Shown here in pieces: positions 33,939 to 44,374 of a DNA stretch of 64,000 nt; position 1 is the first letter of the stretch, and the number at the start of each line of letters is the position of its first letter. The position numbers were made by a program, and so were the translations under genes. The DNA comes from a virus. The notes beneath the pieces are model-generated. The model was not told the origin of the DNA, made no database searches, and saw only the letters and a program-made list of their open reading frames with translations. The stretch lies in IMG/VR virus record IMGVR_UViG_3300024346_000008, positions 1-64,000 of that record; one strand, written 5' to 3'.

Positions 33939-36196
33939 TATTTTGTTGGTTTAGTTGCTTGTTTTTTGGTGGCTTGTTTTTGGCACCGATCTACTATTTT
34001 AGCATTGGTATTATTATTCATGTTCATTTTAACATTTGCTGCTGCAGCTGCGCATTCAAATTCGACAGTTGCTTTAAACTCCAATCCAATAGTTCCTTGA
34101 TAACCACTTCCTTTCTGTCTCGCACCAACAAGTGCGATAGGTATTTGTATACCATTTGCTTCTGCTCGGAATATTAACAATCGTTGTCCGGTATCCTTGT
34201 CCGTGATAACAGTAAGTCCATTACGAATGTCATCTAAATTATCCGTCCCGAACATCGCAGTCAGAGTTTTTCTAGATACGGCAACTCCACCCAAACACAT
34301 AGATTCCTCTCCAGAAGCTATGACACGGATTGGAAAGGTTTCTTGCAATTTATACATTAATCCATTCAACATATCAGCATTTGATACTGCAGCATCAACT
34401 GCAGCATTTCCAGCCTCAACTGCTAATTTATAATGTGCATCTAAGTTTGGTTTAAATGTGGAGTCACGATTCGATTCAAGTTCTGATGCAAGAACTACTG
34501 CTTTTAAAAATCTATCTTGCGGTCTGGATAACACGCCTGCTACTTCTAATGCTTGTTTCATCTCATCTTCGGTTGCACCAGTAGGCAACGATGACAATGC
34601 CTTGTGTGCAGCAACTGCAGTTTTTACTTCATCTTCATCCCACTGTTTTGGTGTTTTTTGAGCCGCCATTTTTTGTGCTGCGGCGCTCATATCTCCATCT
34701 TTACCAGATAGTTGTTGAACTAGAGTAACTCCACTTGCATATTGTCTATCTGAAAATGTTCTTACTAATTCTACCTTTTCCCGAACATCTTTCGGTAGTT
34801 TGTTCAATGCCTCTTCTTCCAGTTGTGCAATTCGTTCTCTTGCCATTTTCTTTGCTTTTTCTTTTGAACTGATCTTAAATAATGCTTGCAATTGCTCTTC
34901 GGCGGACTTTCGATCTTCAGCAGTTGATGACTTGCTAACTGCTTGCGATAGTAAAGAATCTAAATTATTATATTCTTCACGTTCTGCGGTATCTAATGCC
35001 TGTACAGCAAATACTACCACATCGGAAGTAGATCCATTTAATAAGAAAATTTTACCATCTTTTTTCAGACTTATTCTTGCAACCCTCGCCTGTGCTTGGC
35101 CGGCAACTTTAACTCTTAATGCAATATCCGTTGAAAATCCTTTATTTTTAGCTTCCAATCCAATACCCGCAATGTCTTGTGGGGTATCCCATGCAAACCC
35201 ATCGACTTCCCAATTACCCTCGCCGTATTCTGCATCCATTATAGAATTAAATGCTTCTGACTGGTTTAATGCGGCTTCAATCCACGACCTATCAAGTATT
35301 GCAGTTCCTACTTGAGATTCCGTATTTTCAACCATCTGATTTAATAATAACGCCACTTTTATTCGATCATCGGGGTCATGAATTGTCATTAATACCCCTG
35401 CTACAAGTTCACCCGCTTGTGCAGGAGGCTTTCCAGCGCCGGCAGCACCACCAGTTAATTCAGTAAACGGTGGTACATCACCCTTTAATTTTGTATTAGC
35501 TGCACGTTCAAGCAATTCTACATGGTGATCTGAAACTCCGTTATCTCTTAGAATCTGTCTGGTTTCTTCGTCAAAAACTTGTATAGATTCTGGTGCCAAT
35601 TTACGTTCTTGCATACGTGAGTAGTAATCATCCGATGCCTCTGGAAGTTCTCGTCTGTGATGTATTTCAATGTCTACGTCTGCTAATTCATCCGTAGTTG
35701 CACGGTCTGCGTCCACTCTGGCATTAACTGCGTCCGATGTAGGTTTTAATTGTTCGGGGGTTATGAATGCGTTTACCTCATTTCCTTGAGGAGTTTTAAT
35801 TGGTTCATCAAGAATGATAGCTCCCGTAGAATCAGATTTAGAAATCTTTCTTGGTTTAGTGTCTGATGTGGGTTTCGATTTACCCATCATTACTGCCCGT
35901 TTTTCAGGATCTTCTAAGTCTTTCTTTAACTGAGTGCTAATACCAGCAGCAGGATCTTTACCCATAGAACCAATCTTACCGGCAGGTTCCTTTTCTAACT
36001 TACCATCGGTTGCTGGATTATACGGACGATAGGTAGCACCGTCTTTTGATGGTGCGGCAATAGCTTGGTCCATACTTTCTTTAGAACCAAATGGTATTAC
36101 ACGTTCTTTGCCGTCTTTTCCTTTTCTAACGGCTTTAAATTCTCGACCAGCTTCTTTTAATATAGTACTAAGAAATTCAAGTAATAATTCTTTCAT
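33938..36196 (-). CDS. Large phage protein, unknown (possibly virion-associated)
   Basis: 752 aa. The N-terminus LLLEFLSTILKEAGREFKAVRKGKDGKERVIPFGSKESMDQAI follows a pattern seen at the start of several large T4-like and jumbo phage proteins. The middle is coiled-coil rich (KEKAKKMARERIAQLEEEAL) and the C-terminus is Lys-rich. No catalytic motif recognised. Isolated from known structural genes. Confidence 0.5.
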   Translation of the reverse strand: MKELLLEFLSTILKEAGREFKAVRKGKDGKERVIPFGSKESMDQAIAAPSKDGATYRPYNPATDGKLEKEPAGKIGSMGKDPAAGISTQLKKDLEDPEKRAVMMGKSKPTSDTKPRKISKSDSTGAIILDEPIKTPQGNEVNAFITPEQLKPTSDAVNARVDADRATTDELADVDIEIHHRRELPEASDDYYSRMQERKLAPESIQVFDEETRQILRDNGVSDHHVELLERAANTKLKGDVPPFTELTGGAAGAGKPPAQAGELVAGVLMTIHDPDDRIKVALLLNQMVENTESQVGTAILDRSWIEAALNQSEAFNSIMDAEYGEGNWEVDGFAWDTPQDIAGIGLEAKNKGFSTDIALRVKVAGQAQARVARISLKKDGKIFLLNGSTSDVVVFAVQALDTAEREEYNNLDSLLSQAVSKSSTAEDRKSAEEQLQALFKISSKEKAKKMARERIAQLEEEALNKLPKDVREKVELVRTFSDRQYASGVTLVQQLSGKDGDMSAAAQKMAAQKTPKQWDEDEVKTAVAAHKALSSLPTGATEDEMKQALEVAGVLSRPQDRFLKAVVLASELESNRDSTFKPNLDAHYKLAVEAGNAAVDAAVSNADMLNGLMYKLQETFPIRVIASGEESMCLGGVAVSRKTLTAMFGTDNLDDIRNGLTVITDKDTGQRLLIFRAEANGIQIPIALVGARQKGSGYQGTIGLEFKATVEFECAAAAANVKMNMNNNTNAKIVDRCQKQATKKQATKPTK

Positions 36197-36240
36197 AGAG
36201 TATCCAAGTGAGGTGACTTATATAAATAGAAGTTATTATT

Positions 36241-37017
36241 CTATTTCTGTAAATTTGTGACCGCCTTACTCAGCGCAATTTTCACATCGCTCATACCTTC
36301 ATATGCGGGAATCGTGCAGGTTGACCGATCTGCGAGGGTTACTGCTTTAAACTCTTCATCAGTGAACCATTCAACCGACATACCAAACATATCCATTAAT
36401 TCATGCATTGTAATTGAACCACTGTTCACTAAGTTATAGTAACCATTGGGCTTACCCGTTTCAATTAAATCACAAGCAACACGAACTGCTTCATCTAAAT
36501 CCGTGAGAGAGTTATGTCCAGAGTCAATTAACTTACCCGTTCTTGCATACTTAAGCACCTTCGTTAAGTAATTCTTTGGTTCATCGATTCCAGTAAACGG
36601 CATACGAATACGATAAACTTGTGCCTTATCTTTGAGGTGTACATCGGAAATACCTTTGCTAATAGAATAGGTACTACCAAAAAAATTTGGTGTAGCATCG
36701 ACGGAATCAATGTTACCTTGATAGATACATCCACTAGAAAAATGTGAGAATCGTATGTGTCTACGCTCACAGATATCATGTAATAACGCAGGATAAATAG
36801 CATTCCCACTAATAGTATTTTGCTGGTCGAGTTCACATGCATCAACATTGGGAACACCTGTGACTCCTGCACAATTTACTACCCAATCAACATGAATGCT
36901 TCCCAATATATCAATTGCTGCATCATGAGAACTAGTAAATACTCTATGCCCACGGGAAGATAGTTCGGTACTCATTTTATTTCCCGTCCATCCTCTACCC
37001 ACTACAAGTATACGCAT
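36241..37017 (-). CDS. RmlD-like dTDP-sugar reductase
   Basis: 258 aa. Rossmann start MRILVVGRGWTGNKM, then SSGCIYQG (Ser/Thr of SDR), a YSISK-like YxxxK (STYSISKGISD) and NLVNSGSITMHELM. Resembles dTDP-4-dehydrorhamnose reductase and other NAD(P)-sugar reductases. Last gene of the sugar cluster, after rmlA and rmlB-like genes; no RmlC is present, so the sugar need not be rhamnose. Confidence 0.65.
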   Translation of the reverse strand: MRILVVGRGWTGNKMSTELSSRGHRVFTSSHDAAIDILGSIHVDWVVNCAGVTGVPNVDACELDQQNTISGNAIYPALLHDICERRHIRFSHFSSGCIYQGNIDSVDATPNFFGSTYSISKGISDVHLKDKAQVYRIRMPFTGIDEPKNYLTKVLKYARTGKLIDSGHNSLTDLDEAVRVACDLIETGKPNGYYNLVNSGSITMHELMDMFGMSVEWFTDEEFKAVTLADRSTCTIPAYEGMSDVKIALSKAVTNLQK

Positions 37018-37021
37018 AACG

Positions 37022-37903
37022 TTATCCGATTAAATTTTGTAAATACATACCATACTTCGTCTTACTACATTTATCAATGAACGGTTGTATGTCTTCATCA
37101 CATACCCAATTATTATTTATAGCAATTTCATGCGGACTACCGATAAGATAATCTTGATGTTTTTGTATTGTTTGCACAAAATTTGATGCTTCTAACATAG
37201 AGTCGGGGTTACCCGTATCGAACCAGACGGTACCTCTTGGTAATGTAATTGCATTCAATGCTTTGTTCTTAAGGTATAATGCATTTAAATCTGTTATCTC
37301 CAACTCTCCACGTTTCGATGGAACCAGTTGCCTTACATAAAGATATACGCTTGGGGGGTAAAAGTAAAGACCCGTGACTGCCAAATTACTCTTTGGATAT
37401 GTGGGTTTCTCTTCCAGTGAGATAACTCTCAATGAACTATCCAGTTCGGCGACACCAAAGTCGGATGGATTCTGTACGGGATATAAGAATATATTTGCGT
37501 GAGAGTGCATAACAGACTTTAATAATCCAGTGAGTCCACCAGAGTAAAAGATGTTATCGCCAAGAATAAGAGCATGGTTATCGTAATCAAATACTAATTC
37601 ACCTAAGTAATTTTTGACAATATTAAACGCATCGGCAATACCAGTAGGATCATGTTGAACTAATACGGTAACATCAATTCCCAGTTCCGTTTGAGCGTTA
37701 TTAAATAACGAGACGATACTCCACTTTTCAGTAGGGGTAGTAATGACAATAAAATCTCTGATACCCGCCAGCATTAACGTGCTCAGAGAATAATATAATA
37801 ATGGCTTATCATAAATGGGTAATAACTGTTTTGTTGTGACCAACGTCGATGGATATAATCTGGACGATGTTCCACCCGCTAAAATAATTCCTAATGTTCG
37901 CAT
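37022..37903 (-). CDS. rmlA: Glucose-1-phosphate thymidylyltransferase (RmlA)
   Basis: 293 aa. Makes dTDP-glucose. Signature MRTLGIILAGGTSSRLYPST (usually GGxGTRLxP), KQLLPIYDKPLLYYSL, HALILGDNIFYSGG, and EEKPTYPKSNLAVTGLYFYP. ATG 37903 overlaps the end of rmlB by 13 nt. Confidence 0.9.
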   Translation of the reverse strand: MRTLGIILAGGTSSRLYPSTLVTTKQLLPIYDKPLLYYSLSTLMLAGIRDFIVITTPTEKWSIVSLFNNAQTELGIDVTVLVQHDPTGIADAFNIVKNYLGELVFDYDNHALILGDNIFYSGGLTGLLKSVMHSHANIFLYPVQNPSDFGVAELDSSLRVISLEEKPTYPKSNLAVTGLYFYPPSVYLYVRQLVPSKRGELEITDLNALYLKNKALNAITLPRGTVWFDTGNPDSMLEASNFVQTIQKHQDYLIGSPHEIAINNNWVCDEDIQPFIDKCSKTKYGMYLQNLIG

Positions 37904-38862
37904 TGCTTTACCCATTCCATATTGTTCATATACCACTCAACTGTCTGTTGTAATCCTTGTTCAAAGGAAACGGTTGGTGTCCATCCGAGTTCCGCTTCGA
38001 TGTGTGAACTATCAATTGCATATCGGAAGTCATGTCCTTTTCTATCTTCAACGTATTCAATTAATGATCTAGGTTTGTTTAATAGATAAAGAATTGACAA
38101 TGCCACCGTTAAATTCGTGCGTTCAGCATCTCCACCAATATTATATTTATCACCAATCGTTCCCTTTGTCAAGACTAAATACAATGCTTCACAATGATCT
38201 TTCACGTACAACCAATCCCGAATGTTCATTCCTGTTCCGTAGATAGGAATCCTTTTATTATCCAGTGCTTGTTTAATAATCACGGGAATTAACTTCTCTG
38301 GATATTGCCGTGGTCCATAGTTGTTTGAGCAATTTGTAATTATTGCCGGCAGCCCATAGGTATGATGGAATGCTCGCACCAAATGGTCCCCAGCCGCTTT
38401 CGTAGCAGAGTACGGACTGTTTGGAGCGTATGGCGTAGTTTCCGTAAACGCGGAATCAATCGATGAGAGTTGCCCATACACTTCATCAGTAGATACATGT
38501 ACAAATCTAACGGAGTTATTCTTTTCAAAATAATTCTGTACTGATTGAATAAAATTATATGTGCTTAATACATTCGTCTTAACAAACGACGATGGATTAC
38601 TAATAGATTTATCTACGTGCGTTTCTGCGGCAAAGTTTATAATATAATCCGGAGCGTGGTAGTTCAGGATACTATTGATTGCATCACTACCGATATCCAC
38701 TTGATAGAATGTATATCTATCATTGAATGATTCATCTATTACCGATTTACCGGCATAGGTAAGTATATCAATGTTGATAACATCGTAACATGTATTGTGT
38801 AATATATACTCAATAAAATTACTACCAATAAATCCCGAACCACCAGTGACCAGTATTTTCAT
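37891..38862 (-). CDS. rmlB: dTDP-glucose 4,6-dehydratase (RmlB)
   Basis: 323 aa. GGSGFIGSNFIEYIL glycine motif, HVDKSISNP, STDEVYG, YSATKAAGDHLV (YxxxK) and NCSNNYGPRQYPEKLIP as in RmlB. It makes dTDP-4-keto-6-deoxyglucose from the RmlA product. ATG 38862 is preferred; the longer frame has no ribosome site. Confidence 0.92.
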   Translation of the reverse strand: MKILVTGGSGFIGSNFIEYILHNTCYDVINIDILTYAGKSVIDESFNDRYTFYQVDIGSDAINSILNYHAPDYIINFAAETHVDKSISNPSSFVKTNVLSTYNFIQSVQNYFEKNNSVRFVHVSTDEVYGQLSSIDSAFTETTPYAPNSPYSATKAAGDHLVRAFHHTYGLPAIITNCSNNYGPRQYPEKLIPVIIKQALDNKRIPIYGTGMNIRDWLYVKDHCEALYLVLTKGTIGDKYNIGGDAERTNLTVALSILYLLNKPRSLIEYVEDRKGHDFRYAIDSSHIEAELGWTPTVSFEQGLQQTVEWYMNNMEWVKQCEH

Positions 38863-38863
38863 A

Positions 38864-39226
38864 CTACTTTGCCCACTTCCCACGTTTTACCAACTGTGCA
38901 ATAATACCATATACTGACAGGTCTTGAAACGTGTCATCGATGGCTTCTCCTACGTTGTCCTTCTTCCCCAATACAACGAGTTGCTTAAATCGTTGGACCT
39001 TATCATTGATTCGAAAGAAAAGTCCCGTGAGCGACAATTGTACGTCATCTGGCGTGGATAATGAGGTACCTACTGCCACATTTCCTGTCCCATAATTTGA
39101 ATTCTTCAAACAAAAGGTTTCATATTGTTCGTGACAGATTTTCCAAAACTCTTCCGTCATCTGAGGATAGCTTTCCTCTGTTTGCTGAATTACATCTGGG
39201 TATTTGTATTGATAACCTTTGTCCAT
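38864..39226 (-). CDS. Nucleotide-modification-associated domain 1 (Nmad1/DUF1599)-like
   Basis: 120 aa. KNSNYGTGNVAVGTSL, GLFFRINDKVQRFKQLV and EAIDDTFQDLSVYGIIAQL match the small Nmad1 family found in phages and sometimes near modified-base genes. Activity unproven; it may act in nucleotide metabolism. Confidence 0.7.
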   Translation of the reverse strand: MDKGYQYKYPDVIQQTEESYPQMTEEFWKICHEQYETFCLKNSNYGTGNVAVGTSLSTPDDVQLSLTGLFFRINDKVQRFKQLVVLGKKDNVGEAIDDTFQDLSVYGIIAQLVKRGKWAK

Positions 39227-39234
39227 ATTATATC

Positions 39235-39870
39235 CTATTGGTCGTAGTATTGTAAAATTTTATACATTTCACTGTATTGAAATGATCTTTTTTTATTAAT
39301 GAAATCTTCGTGAAACTGAGTAAGTTCCGGTGTCTGAAAATATGCAGAATCCATCTGACTAATGAATGCCCGTTGTAGACAATCAATTTTATTATAGAGT
39401 AATTTCTCATCCATTGCAACAAATAAATTCGGCACCCATTCTCTGAGAGTACTTACCGCTTTATACTCTACTAATGTTAATGGTTTACTTCGTGACAATG
39501 GATATAGAAAAGAATTTGTTATTTGATGTTCGTAATGAGAATCTATATTACTTGGCGAAAATACTAAATCAGTATCATCTAAAAATTGTTTTTCTAACAT
39601 GGTTACCCACGAAGAAATCGGAGTTGAATCAAATGTACACCCGTCAATAAAATGTAACTCTACATTTTTAACATCTAATAAATTCCAAAATAAGATATCT
39701 TCGTCAAATCTATTTGGTCCACTGGTACTATCGGTTGCGGTACCAGTGGACAGATATATCATATGAAACATAGTATCTGTATACTTTTTTACAAGGCCAC
39801 TCATGGATAACGCAGTATCGTCTGGGTGCGGACAGAGACACATTGCTCTATTCTTATTTAGGAATTTCAT
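39235..39870 (-). CDS. PIG-L-type deacetylase
   Basis: 211 aa. CPHPDDTALSMSG (zinc His-x-x-Asp-Asp) and SNIDSHYEH (third His) match the GlcNAc-PI deacetylase/LmbE family. Probably removes an acetyl from an amino-sugar in this pathway. Confidence 0.8.
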   Translation of the reverse strand: MKFLNKNRAMCLCPHPDDTALSMSGLVKKYTDTMFHMIYLSTGTATDSTSGPNRFDEDILFWNLLDVKNVELHFIDGCTFDSTPISSWVTMLEKQFLDDTDLVFSPSNIDSHYEHQITNSFLYPLSRSKPLTLVEYKAVSTLREWVPNLFVAMDEKLLYNKIDCLQRAFISQMDSAYFQTPELTQFHEDFINKKRSFQYSEMYKILQYYDQ

Positions 39871-39871
39871 T

Positions 39872-40720
39872 TTATTTTCTAGTTAGATTGAATCCAAACC
39901 TTCTTCCTTTAACAAAAAATCGAATACCATATCGTCGCATAAAATCTCTAAACGCATCAGTAACTATATCATGGGTTCCTTGGCACTGGAATGTGGTGGT
40001 ATCTAAAGTCAATCCATTTAATATAATCATCGGATAGGAATTGTCAAGTCGTATTATCGGTTCGTTGTAATAACTCATTAATTCTGTAAACTCTGTACAA
40101 ATCTTTTCTAATAGTTGAACCTTCTGAACCCTTGTGGGTTCGGTAATGGTCTTTATAAGTTTTGCGGGAGTCCCAGCGTAAATTCCTTTCTCAACTTCCA
40201 GAGATTTAACGACGGTTGAATGAGTACCAATAACCACATTGTCAGTAATATTCACTCCCCCCATGATAACGCTTTTCCACCCAACAATAACATTGTTACC
40301 AATCTTAACTTCTTCAAACATATAGGGATAGCCTTCCAACACCGACGCCCAAAACCCATGTGTAATAATGTCTACATCATGTGATAACCCCACATCATCA
40401 CCAATAGTAACGGGACGTGCGAGATTGATATGTCCCGTGTGACACACCATTCGTTTCCCAATTTTTAAATTGGCATATGGAAAGTTTGCAGACCCCCCAC
40501 CGATAATCATACCTCGACTATCGGTGGGCATGTTAAAAAAGAAATCACCAATTTCTATATTTTCGCCAGTAGCAGTAAATCTGTCGCCTATGTAGGAATC
40601 GTCGCCAATTGAAAAAGTTCCCCGTACTTTGATTTGTACATTTTTTCCGAATACAACATTCTCACCAATAATTATTTTGTTTGCTTCAATGAAACCATTG
40701 TTTGGTAATTCCATTCTCAT
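39872..40720 (-). CDS. Hexapeptide-repeat (LbetaH) acyltransferase
   Basis: 282 aa with about ten (I/V)G-x(4) turns (IGENVVFGKNV, IGDDSYIGDR, IGNNVIVGWKSVIMGG, AGTPAKLIK), a left-handed beta helix as in sugar O- or N-acetyltransferases. The C-terminal about 90 residues are unassigned. Confidence 0.8.
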   Translation of the reverse strand: MRMELPNNGFIEANKIIIGENVVFGKNVQIKVRGTFSIGDDSYIGDRFTATGENIEIGDFFFNMPTDSRGMIIGGGSANFPYANLKIGKRMVCHTGHINLARPVTIGDDVGLSHDVDIITHGFWASVLEGYPYMFEEVKIGNNVIVGWKSVIMGGVNITDNVVIGTHSTVVKSLEVEKGIYAGTPAKLIKTITEPTRVQKVQLLEKICTEFTELMSYYNEPIIRLDNSYPMIILNGLTLDTTTFQCQGTHDIVTDAFRDFMRRYGIRFFVKGRRFGFNLTRK

Positions 40721-41370
40721 ACCAAACCACCGCTAATTGTGATATTCTGGCCAGTAACATACTCAGTCTTGACCAAATATTCAATCGTCTGATACAATTC
40801 TTGGATAGACCCCCATCGTTTTAATCCAATGGTATTCTTAATACCGTCTGCAATTGTTGGATTAATTCGATGGCACATTCCGGCGTCAAAATACCCAAGT
40901 CTAATAGAATTACAAGTAATACCCTTTGAAATGTTTTCTGCGCTTGTAACTCGTACTAATGTATCTACAAAAGATTTTGATGCGCTATAGACAGCCGTAC
41001 TAGGAACTATTTTTTCAGACAGTACTGATGATATCAACACTATTCTTCCGAAATTGTTTTTGCGCATCATAGGTAAACAAGCAGACACTATATTAATATT
41101 ACCATTAATCGTAACATCAATAACTTTATTAACCTCGTTTCTATTACCGACAGTTATTTTGTGCATGAATGAGTCATAATTACAACCAGACAAGTTAACC
41201 ACAATATCAAACGAATTTTGTTCAAAGAAATTATATACTTGTGCCGCATCAGTAATATCAATATCTTTTGAACTTATCGTTGTAACATCATAGTCTTGTT
41301 CAAGAAGGGGTAGTATACCAGTTCCCAATCCACCAGACGCACCAAACAATATTAACTTACGCTTAGTCAT
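40717..41370 (-). CDS. Short-chain dehydrogenase/reductase
   Basis: 217 aa from ATG 41370. LILFGASGGLGTGIL, NLSGCN (NNAG position), ISSVL (Ser) and YSASKSF (YxxxK). Probably reduces a keto-sugar. Overlaps both neighbours by 4 nt. Confidence 0.8.
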   Translation of the reverse strand: MTKRKLILFGASGGLGTGILPLLEQDYDVTTISSKDIDITDAAQVYNFFEQNSFDIVVNLSGCNYDSFMHKITVGNRNEVNKVIDVTINGNINIVSACLPMMRKNNFGRIVLISSVLSEKIVPSTAVYSASKSFVDTLVRVTSAENISKGITCNSIRLGYFDAGMCHRINPTIADGIKNTIGLKRWGSIQELYQTIEYLVKTEYVTGQNITISGGLV

Positions 41371-42089
41371 TTTAGTAATCCATTGTTTCTGAGTACTTCT
41401 TGTACCCACATAGAAACTACTGGTCCTCGGTTTGGTTTTAGTGTCGTAATATAATGTAACTCATCGGCGGGAAGATTTTGCACATCATAATAAAATGGAT
41501 AATGGCGTGCCATATGATTTCCACCCATACGAATACTGTTGTCTCCCCACAAAGCCGGTGAGTTGGGTGCGTATACAGCAAACGAAGTATCAACTGGTGC
41601 TTTGTATAATTCAAATTTTTCGTGTGGAATTCTATTCTCTAAAAATTTACTTTCGATTTCTATTGCCTTTGCGGTTTGCCAAGAACCGTTTTGAGGAAGA
41701 TCATCTATTTTTATTCCAAGTCCAACTTTATGTAGGTTGAATTGGGCACATACTTCAATCATATTTTCAATGAAATTTTCTGGATTTTCATCAATAGGAA
41801 CCACATCAGAGTCCGTGTATACATAATATCCCTTGGTTATATCCGCAAATAATGGATGTTGTAATTGAACCAAGGTATATAATGTACTATTATCAAACCG
41901 TGTTTCCGGTACATCGTTCATGAATACGGTGACATTCGTTTGCTTATACCAATCCAGTAGTGGTTGATAGGTGGATTCATTATCAATGATAATTATATTA
42001 TTATAATTTCTCTTTTGTAATGAATTCACCAAATCTATGAGCGGTGGTAGTCTATCTTTATTTAAAATTACAATGGGAATATTTTTCAT
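41367..42089 (-). CDS. GT-A glycosyltransferase
   Basis: 240 aa. IPIVILNKDRLPPLIDLVNSL, IIIIDNESTY and a DxD-like YTDSDVVP. The reading frame beyond ATG 42089 belongs to the upstream gene. Confidence 0.7.
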   Translation of the reverse strand: MKNIPIVILNKDRLPPLIDLVNSLQKRNYNNIIIIDNESTYQPLLDWYKQTNVTVFMNDVPETRFDNSTLYTLVQLQHPLFADITKGYYVYTDSDVVPIDENPENFIENMIEVCAQFNLHKVGLGIKIDDLPQNGSWQTAKAIEIESKFLENRIPHEKFELYKAPVDTSFAVYAPNSPALWGDNSIRMGGNHMARHYPFYYDVQNLPADELHYITTLKPNRGPVVSMWVQEVLRNNGLLK

Positions 42090-42949
42090 CGTACCGATTC
42101 CTTTATCTGGCGTATCCAATTCTCTAATGTCATTTCTGCCTTCCACCCAAGTGTAGATAATGTCTTATCAACATCGGCTTTTCCATATCGTCTGTCGCCG
42201 CGGCGCGCTTCGATGAATTTAATCTCTGTATCAAACATACCCGCAACTTCCAATATACTATAATCCTTACCGGAACCTAACTGGTATTCTTCATTTTTTA
42301 TTTGAAGAGATGCGGCAATTAAACCATTTACAATGTCACCTGCGTATGTGAAATCTCTACGTTGTAGTCCATCACCTACAATAGTTAATGGTTGCTTATT
42401 TCGATATTGACTTTCGAAAATACCCATCACGGTCTGCCACTCATTATCCCACGTAGTTTGGTATTCGCCATAGACGTTGAAGAAATAACAAATACTATAC
42501 TTGATTCCGTACCAATCCGCATAATTTTTTAACATCTGTACTACTAATGCTTTGAAAAATGTATATGGTGAGTGATTCTCTCCTTCTAATGCCAACCGTG
42601 TGGACGATGCTGCATAGACAATAGGTATATTCTCTTCTTTTACGTATTCAAGAACTTCGAAACTACCTTTAATATTAAAATCAAATACGTTTTTAATTTC
42701 TTCATATGATGGCGTAATCTTTGAATACTCACCGAGATGATATATAATTTCCGGTACAAAGTCTATGTCTGTAAGTGTTTTACGTATATTCTTTGTGTGG
42801 CTATTTACATATTGTACTCCATCAATATGATTCTCCTTTTTTCCTGCACTATAATTATCAATGACAACCACAGTGTGTCCATCCAAATGTAACTTCTTTA
42901 CTAGATTCGTACCCACGAATCCTGCGCCACCGGTGACTAATACTTTCAT
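42086..42949 (-). CDS. NAD-dependent epimerase/dehydratase
   Basis: 287 aa. GGAGFVGTNLVKKL Rossmann motif, AASSTRLAL, a YTFFK variant of YxxxK, and YFFNVYGEYQ. GalE- or WbpP-like, likely making a UDP- or dTDP-sugar. Confidence 0.82.
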   Translation of the reverse strand: MKVLVTGGAGFVGTNLVKKLHLDGHTVVVIDNYSAGKKENHIDGVQYVNSHTKNIRKTLTDIDFVPEIIYHLGEYSKITPSYEEIKNVFDFNIKGSFEVLEYVKEENIPIVYAASSTRLALEGENHSPYTFFKALVVQMLKNYADWYGIKYSICYFFNVYGEYQTTWDNEWQTVMGIFESQYRNKQPLTIVGDGLQRRDFTYAGDIVNGLIAASLQIKNEEYQLGSGKDYSILEVAGMFDTEIKFIEARRGDRRYGKADVDKTLSTLGWKAEMTLENWIRQIKESVR

Positions 42950-42970
42950 AAGTTATGTATCCTATTAATT

Positions 42971-43543
42971 TTATATTACCGGCGGAGTAAGTTCCCACGG
43001 CATTCCCGTCTTATTGAAAATCTTTTTAGCAATAGTAAGACCAGGGTTAAACGGAAGTGTTACAATCTCCCACTCATGGCCGAAGTTCTCACGTACAGCA
43101 ATTGCGGTCTTATACACACTACTACATAACGCAGGTATTGCCAATTCTTTTACTGGATATGTATCATGGAAAAATACAAATCCGTCTTCCACTACTAAGT
43201 CTTTTACATTTAAAAAGTCAATGTAAGATTGTTCAAATGTATGGTCGGCATCAATAAACACCATATCAAACTTCAGTGATTGTCCTTCAATACTTTTAAA
43301 ATAATCATCGGTTAACATTTGATGATACACCGCGTTCGGCGGAAGATTGAATTGTAACGGTGCAGAATCCACCGCAATTGCTTCTGTGCAATATGGGGCA
43401 ACTTCAACGAATGATTCTCCCGTTCTAACCCCGAGTTCTAAATAACGAACAGGACGAACCCAACCAGCCAAAAACTGCAATAGATTAACGTGGTCAAATG
43501 TTTCTGACGGTGGTGGAACGTTTCTTAGATAAATCGGCTTCAT
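42971..43543 (-). CDS. Class I SAM methyltransferase
   Basis: 190 aa. YLELGVRTGESF (motif I) and FDMVFIDADHTFEQSYIDF, as in the Methyltransf_24 group near polysaccharide genes. Probably O-methylates a sugar. Confidence 0.78.
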   Translation of the reverse strand: MKPIYLRNVPPPSETFDHVNLLQFLAGWVRPVRYLELGVRTGESFVEVAPYCTEAIAVDSAPLQFNLPPNAVYHQMLTDDYFKSIEGQSLKFDMVFIDADHTFEQSYIDFLNVKDLVVEDGFVFFHDTYPVKELAIPALCSSVYKTAIAVRENFGHEWEIVTLPFNPGLTIAKKIFNKTGMPWELTPPVI

Positions 43544-43570
43544 GTTACTACTCTCCTTGTTATAAAATTA

Positions 43571-44371
43571 TTAGTATTTTACGGGTGCTCCCCAGTTTGA
43601 TTGCATTACTACACCGAAATACACTGACGAAAAATCTTGTTCAGTATATCCCATTTGCTTATACATCTGATATTGCTGTGCGAAGTGAAAGAATTTAAAT
43701 ATCGGTTCGATGGGAATAATGTCGATTGACCTAGCGTGTAATAAATACTCACCATACCAAGTAAATTCAGAAGGACAAAATTCAATAAGTTTGGCAAATG
43801 TAAGTTCGTTTGGTTCGATATAGTTTGTTTCTAAATCTCTCCAAACTTTAGATGACCAAACAATTGGACCGGGGCCAAAATCATATACTCTACTCGTGCG
43901 ATCAAAAACTTCCATGATCTTTTTACGATCCTCAGTAAATGAACCGTATGGATCAAACCCCAATATGGATTTGAATTTAGCTGTCCATCCAAACAAATCC
44001 TTTTGTTCGTGCATAACAGTGTATGGAGTTGTCTCATCATACATAAAGTCTGTTACTCTGAAATCTTTGATGAAGTACGAATCGGAATCCAACATGACAT
44101 AATTTTCGCACAGACCAAGTTTCCAAAAACTACTCTTCACAATTTGCTGCGTTTTCCAACTTTGACCATCAACCGAATAAATGTCATCATCCGATAAAAT
44201 ATTTACATATGATGAGTCTAGTGCATTTTTAAACAGTGACACCTCATTACTAGGAACCGATATGTAATATGGTATGTTGTCTTTATTATATTTTTTGATG
44301 GATTCTACGCTTACTTTTAATCGTTCCAAATCATTACTATATGATTTAGTATATAACACTATTTTATTCAT
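43571..44371 (-). CDS. DUF6492-like glycosyltransferase
   Basis: 266 aa. SWKTQQIVKSSFWKLG followed by YVMLDSDSYFIKDF (DxD), then HEQKDLFGW. Matches a family common in cyanophage and capsule clusters. Confidence 0.7.
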   Translation of the reverse strand: MNKIVLYTKSYSNDLERLKVSVESIKKYNKDNIPYYISVPSNEVSLFKNALDSSYVNILSDDDIYSVDGQSWKTQQIVKSSFWKLGLCENYVMLDSDSYFIKDFRVTDFMYDETTPYTVMHEQKDLFGWTAKFKSILGFDPYGSFTEDRKKIMEVFDRTSRVYDFGPGPIVWSSKVWRDLETNYIEPNELTFAKLIEFCPSEFTWYGEYLLHARSIDIIPIEPIFKFFHFAQQYQMYKQMGYTEQDFSSVYFGVVMQSNWGAPVKY

Positions 44372-44374
44372 AAA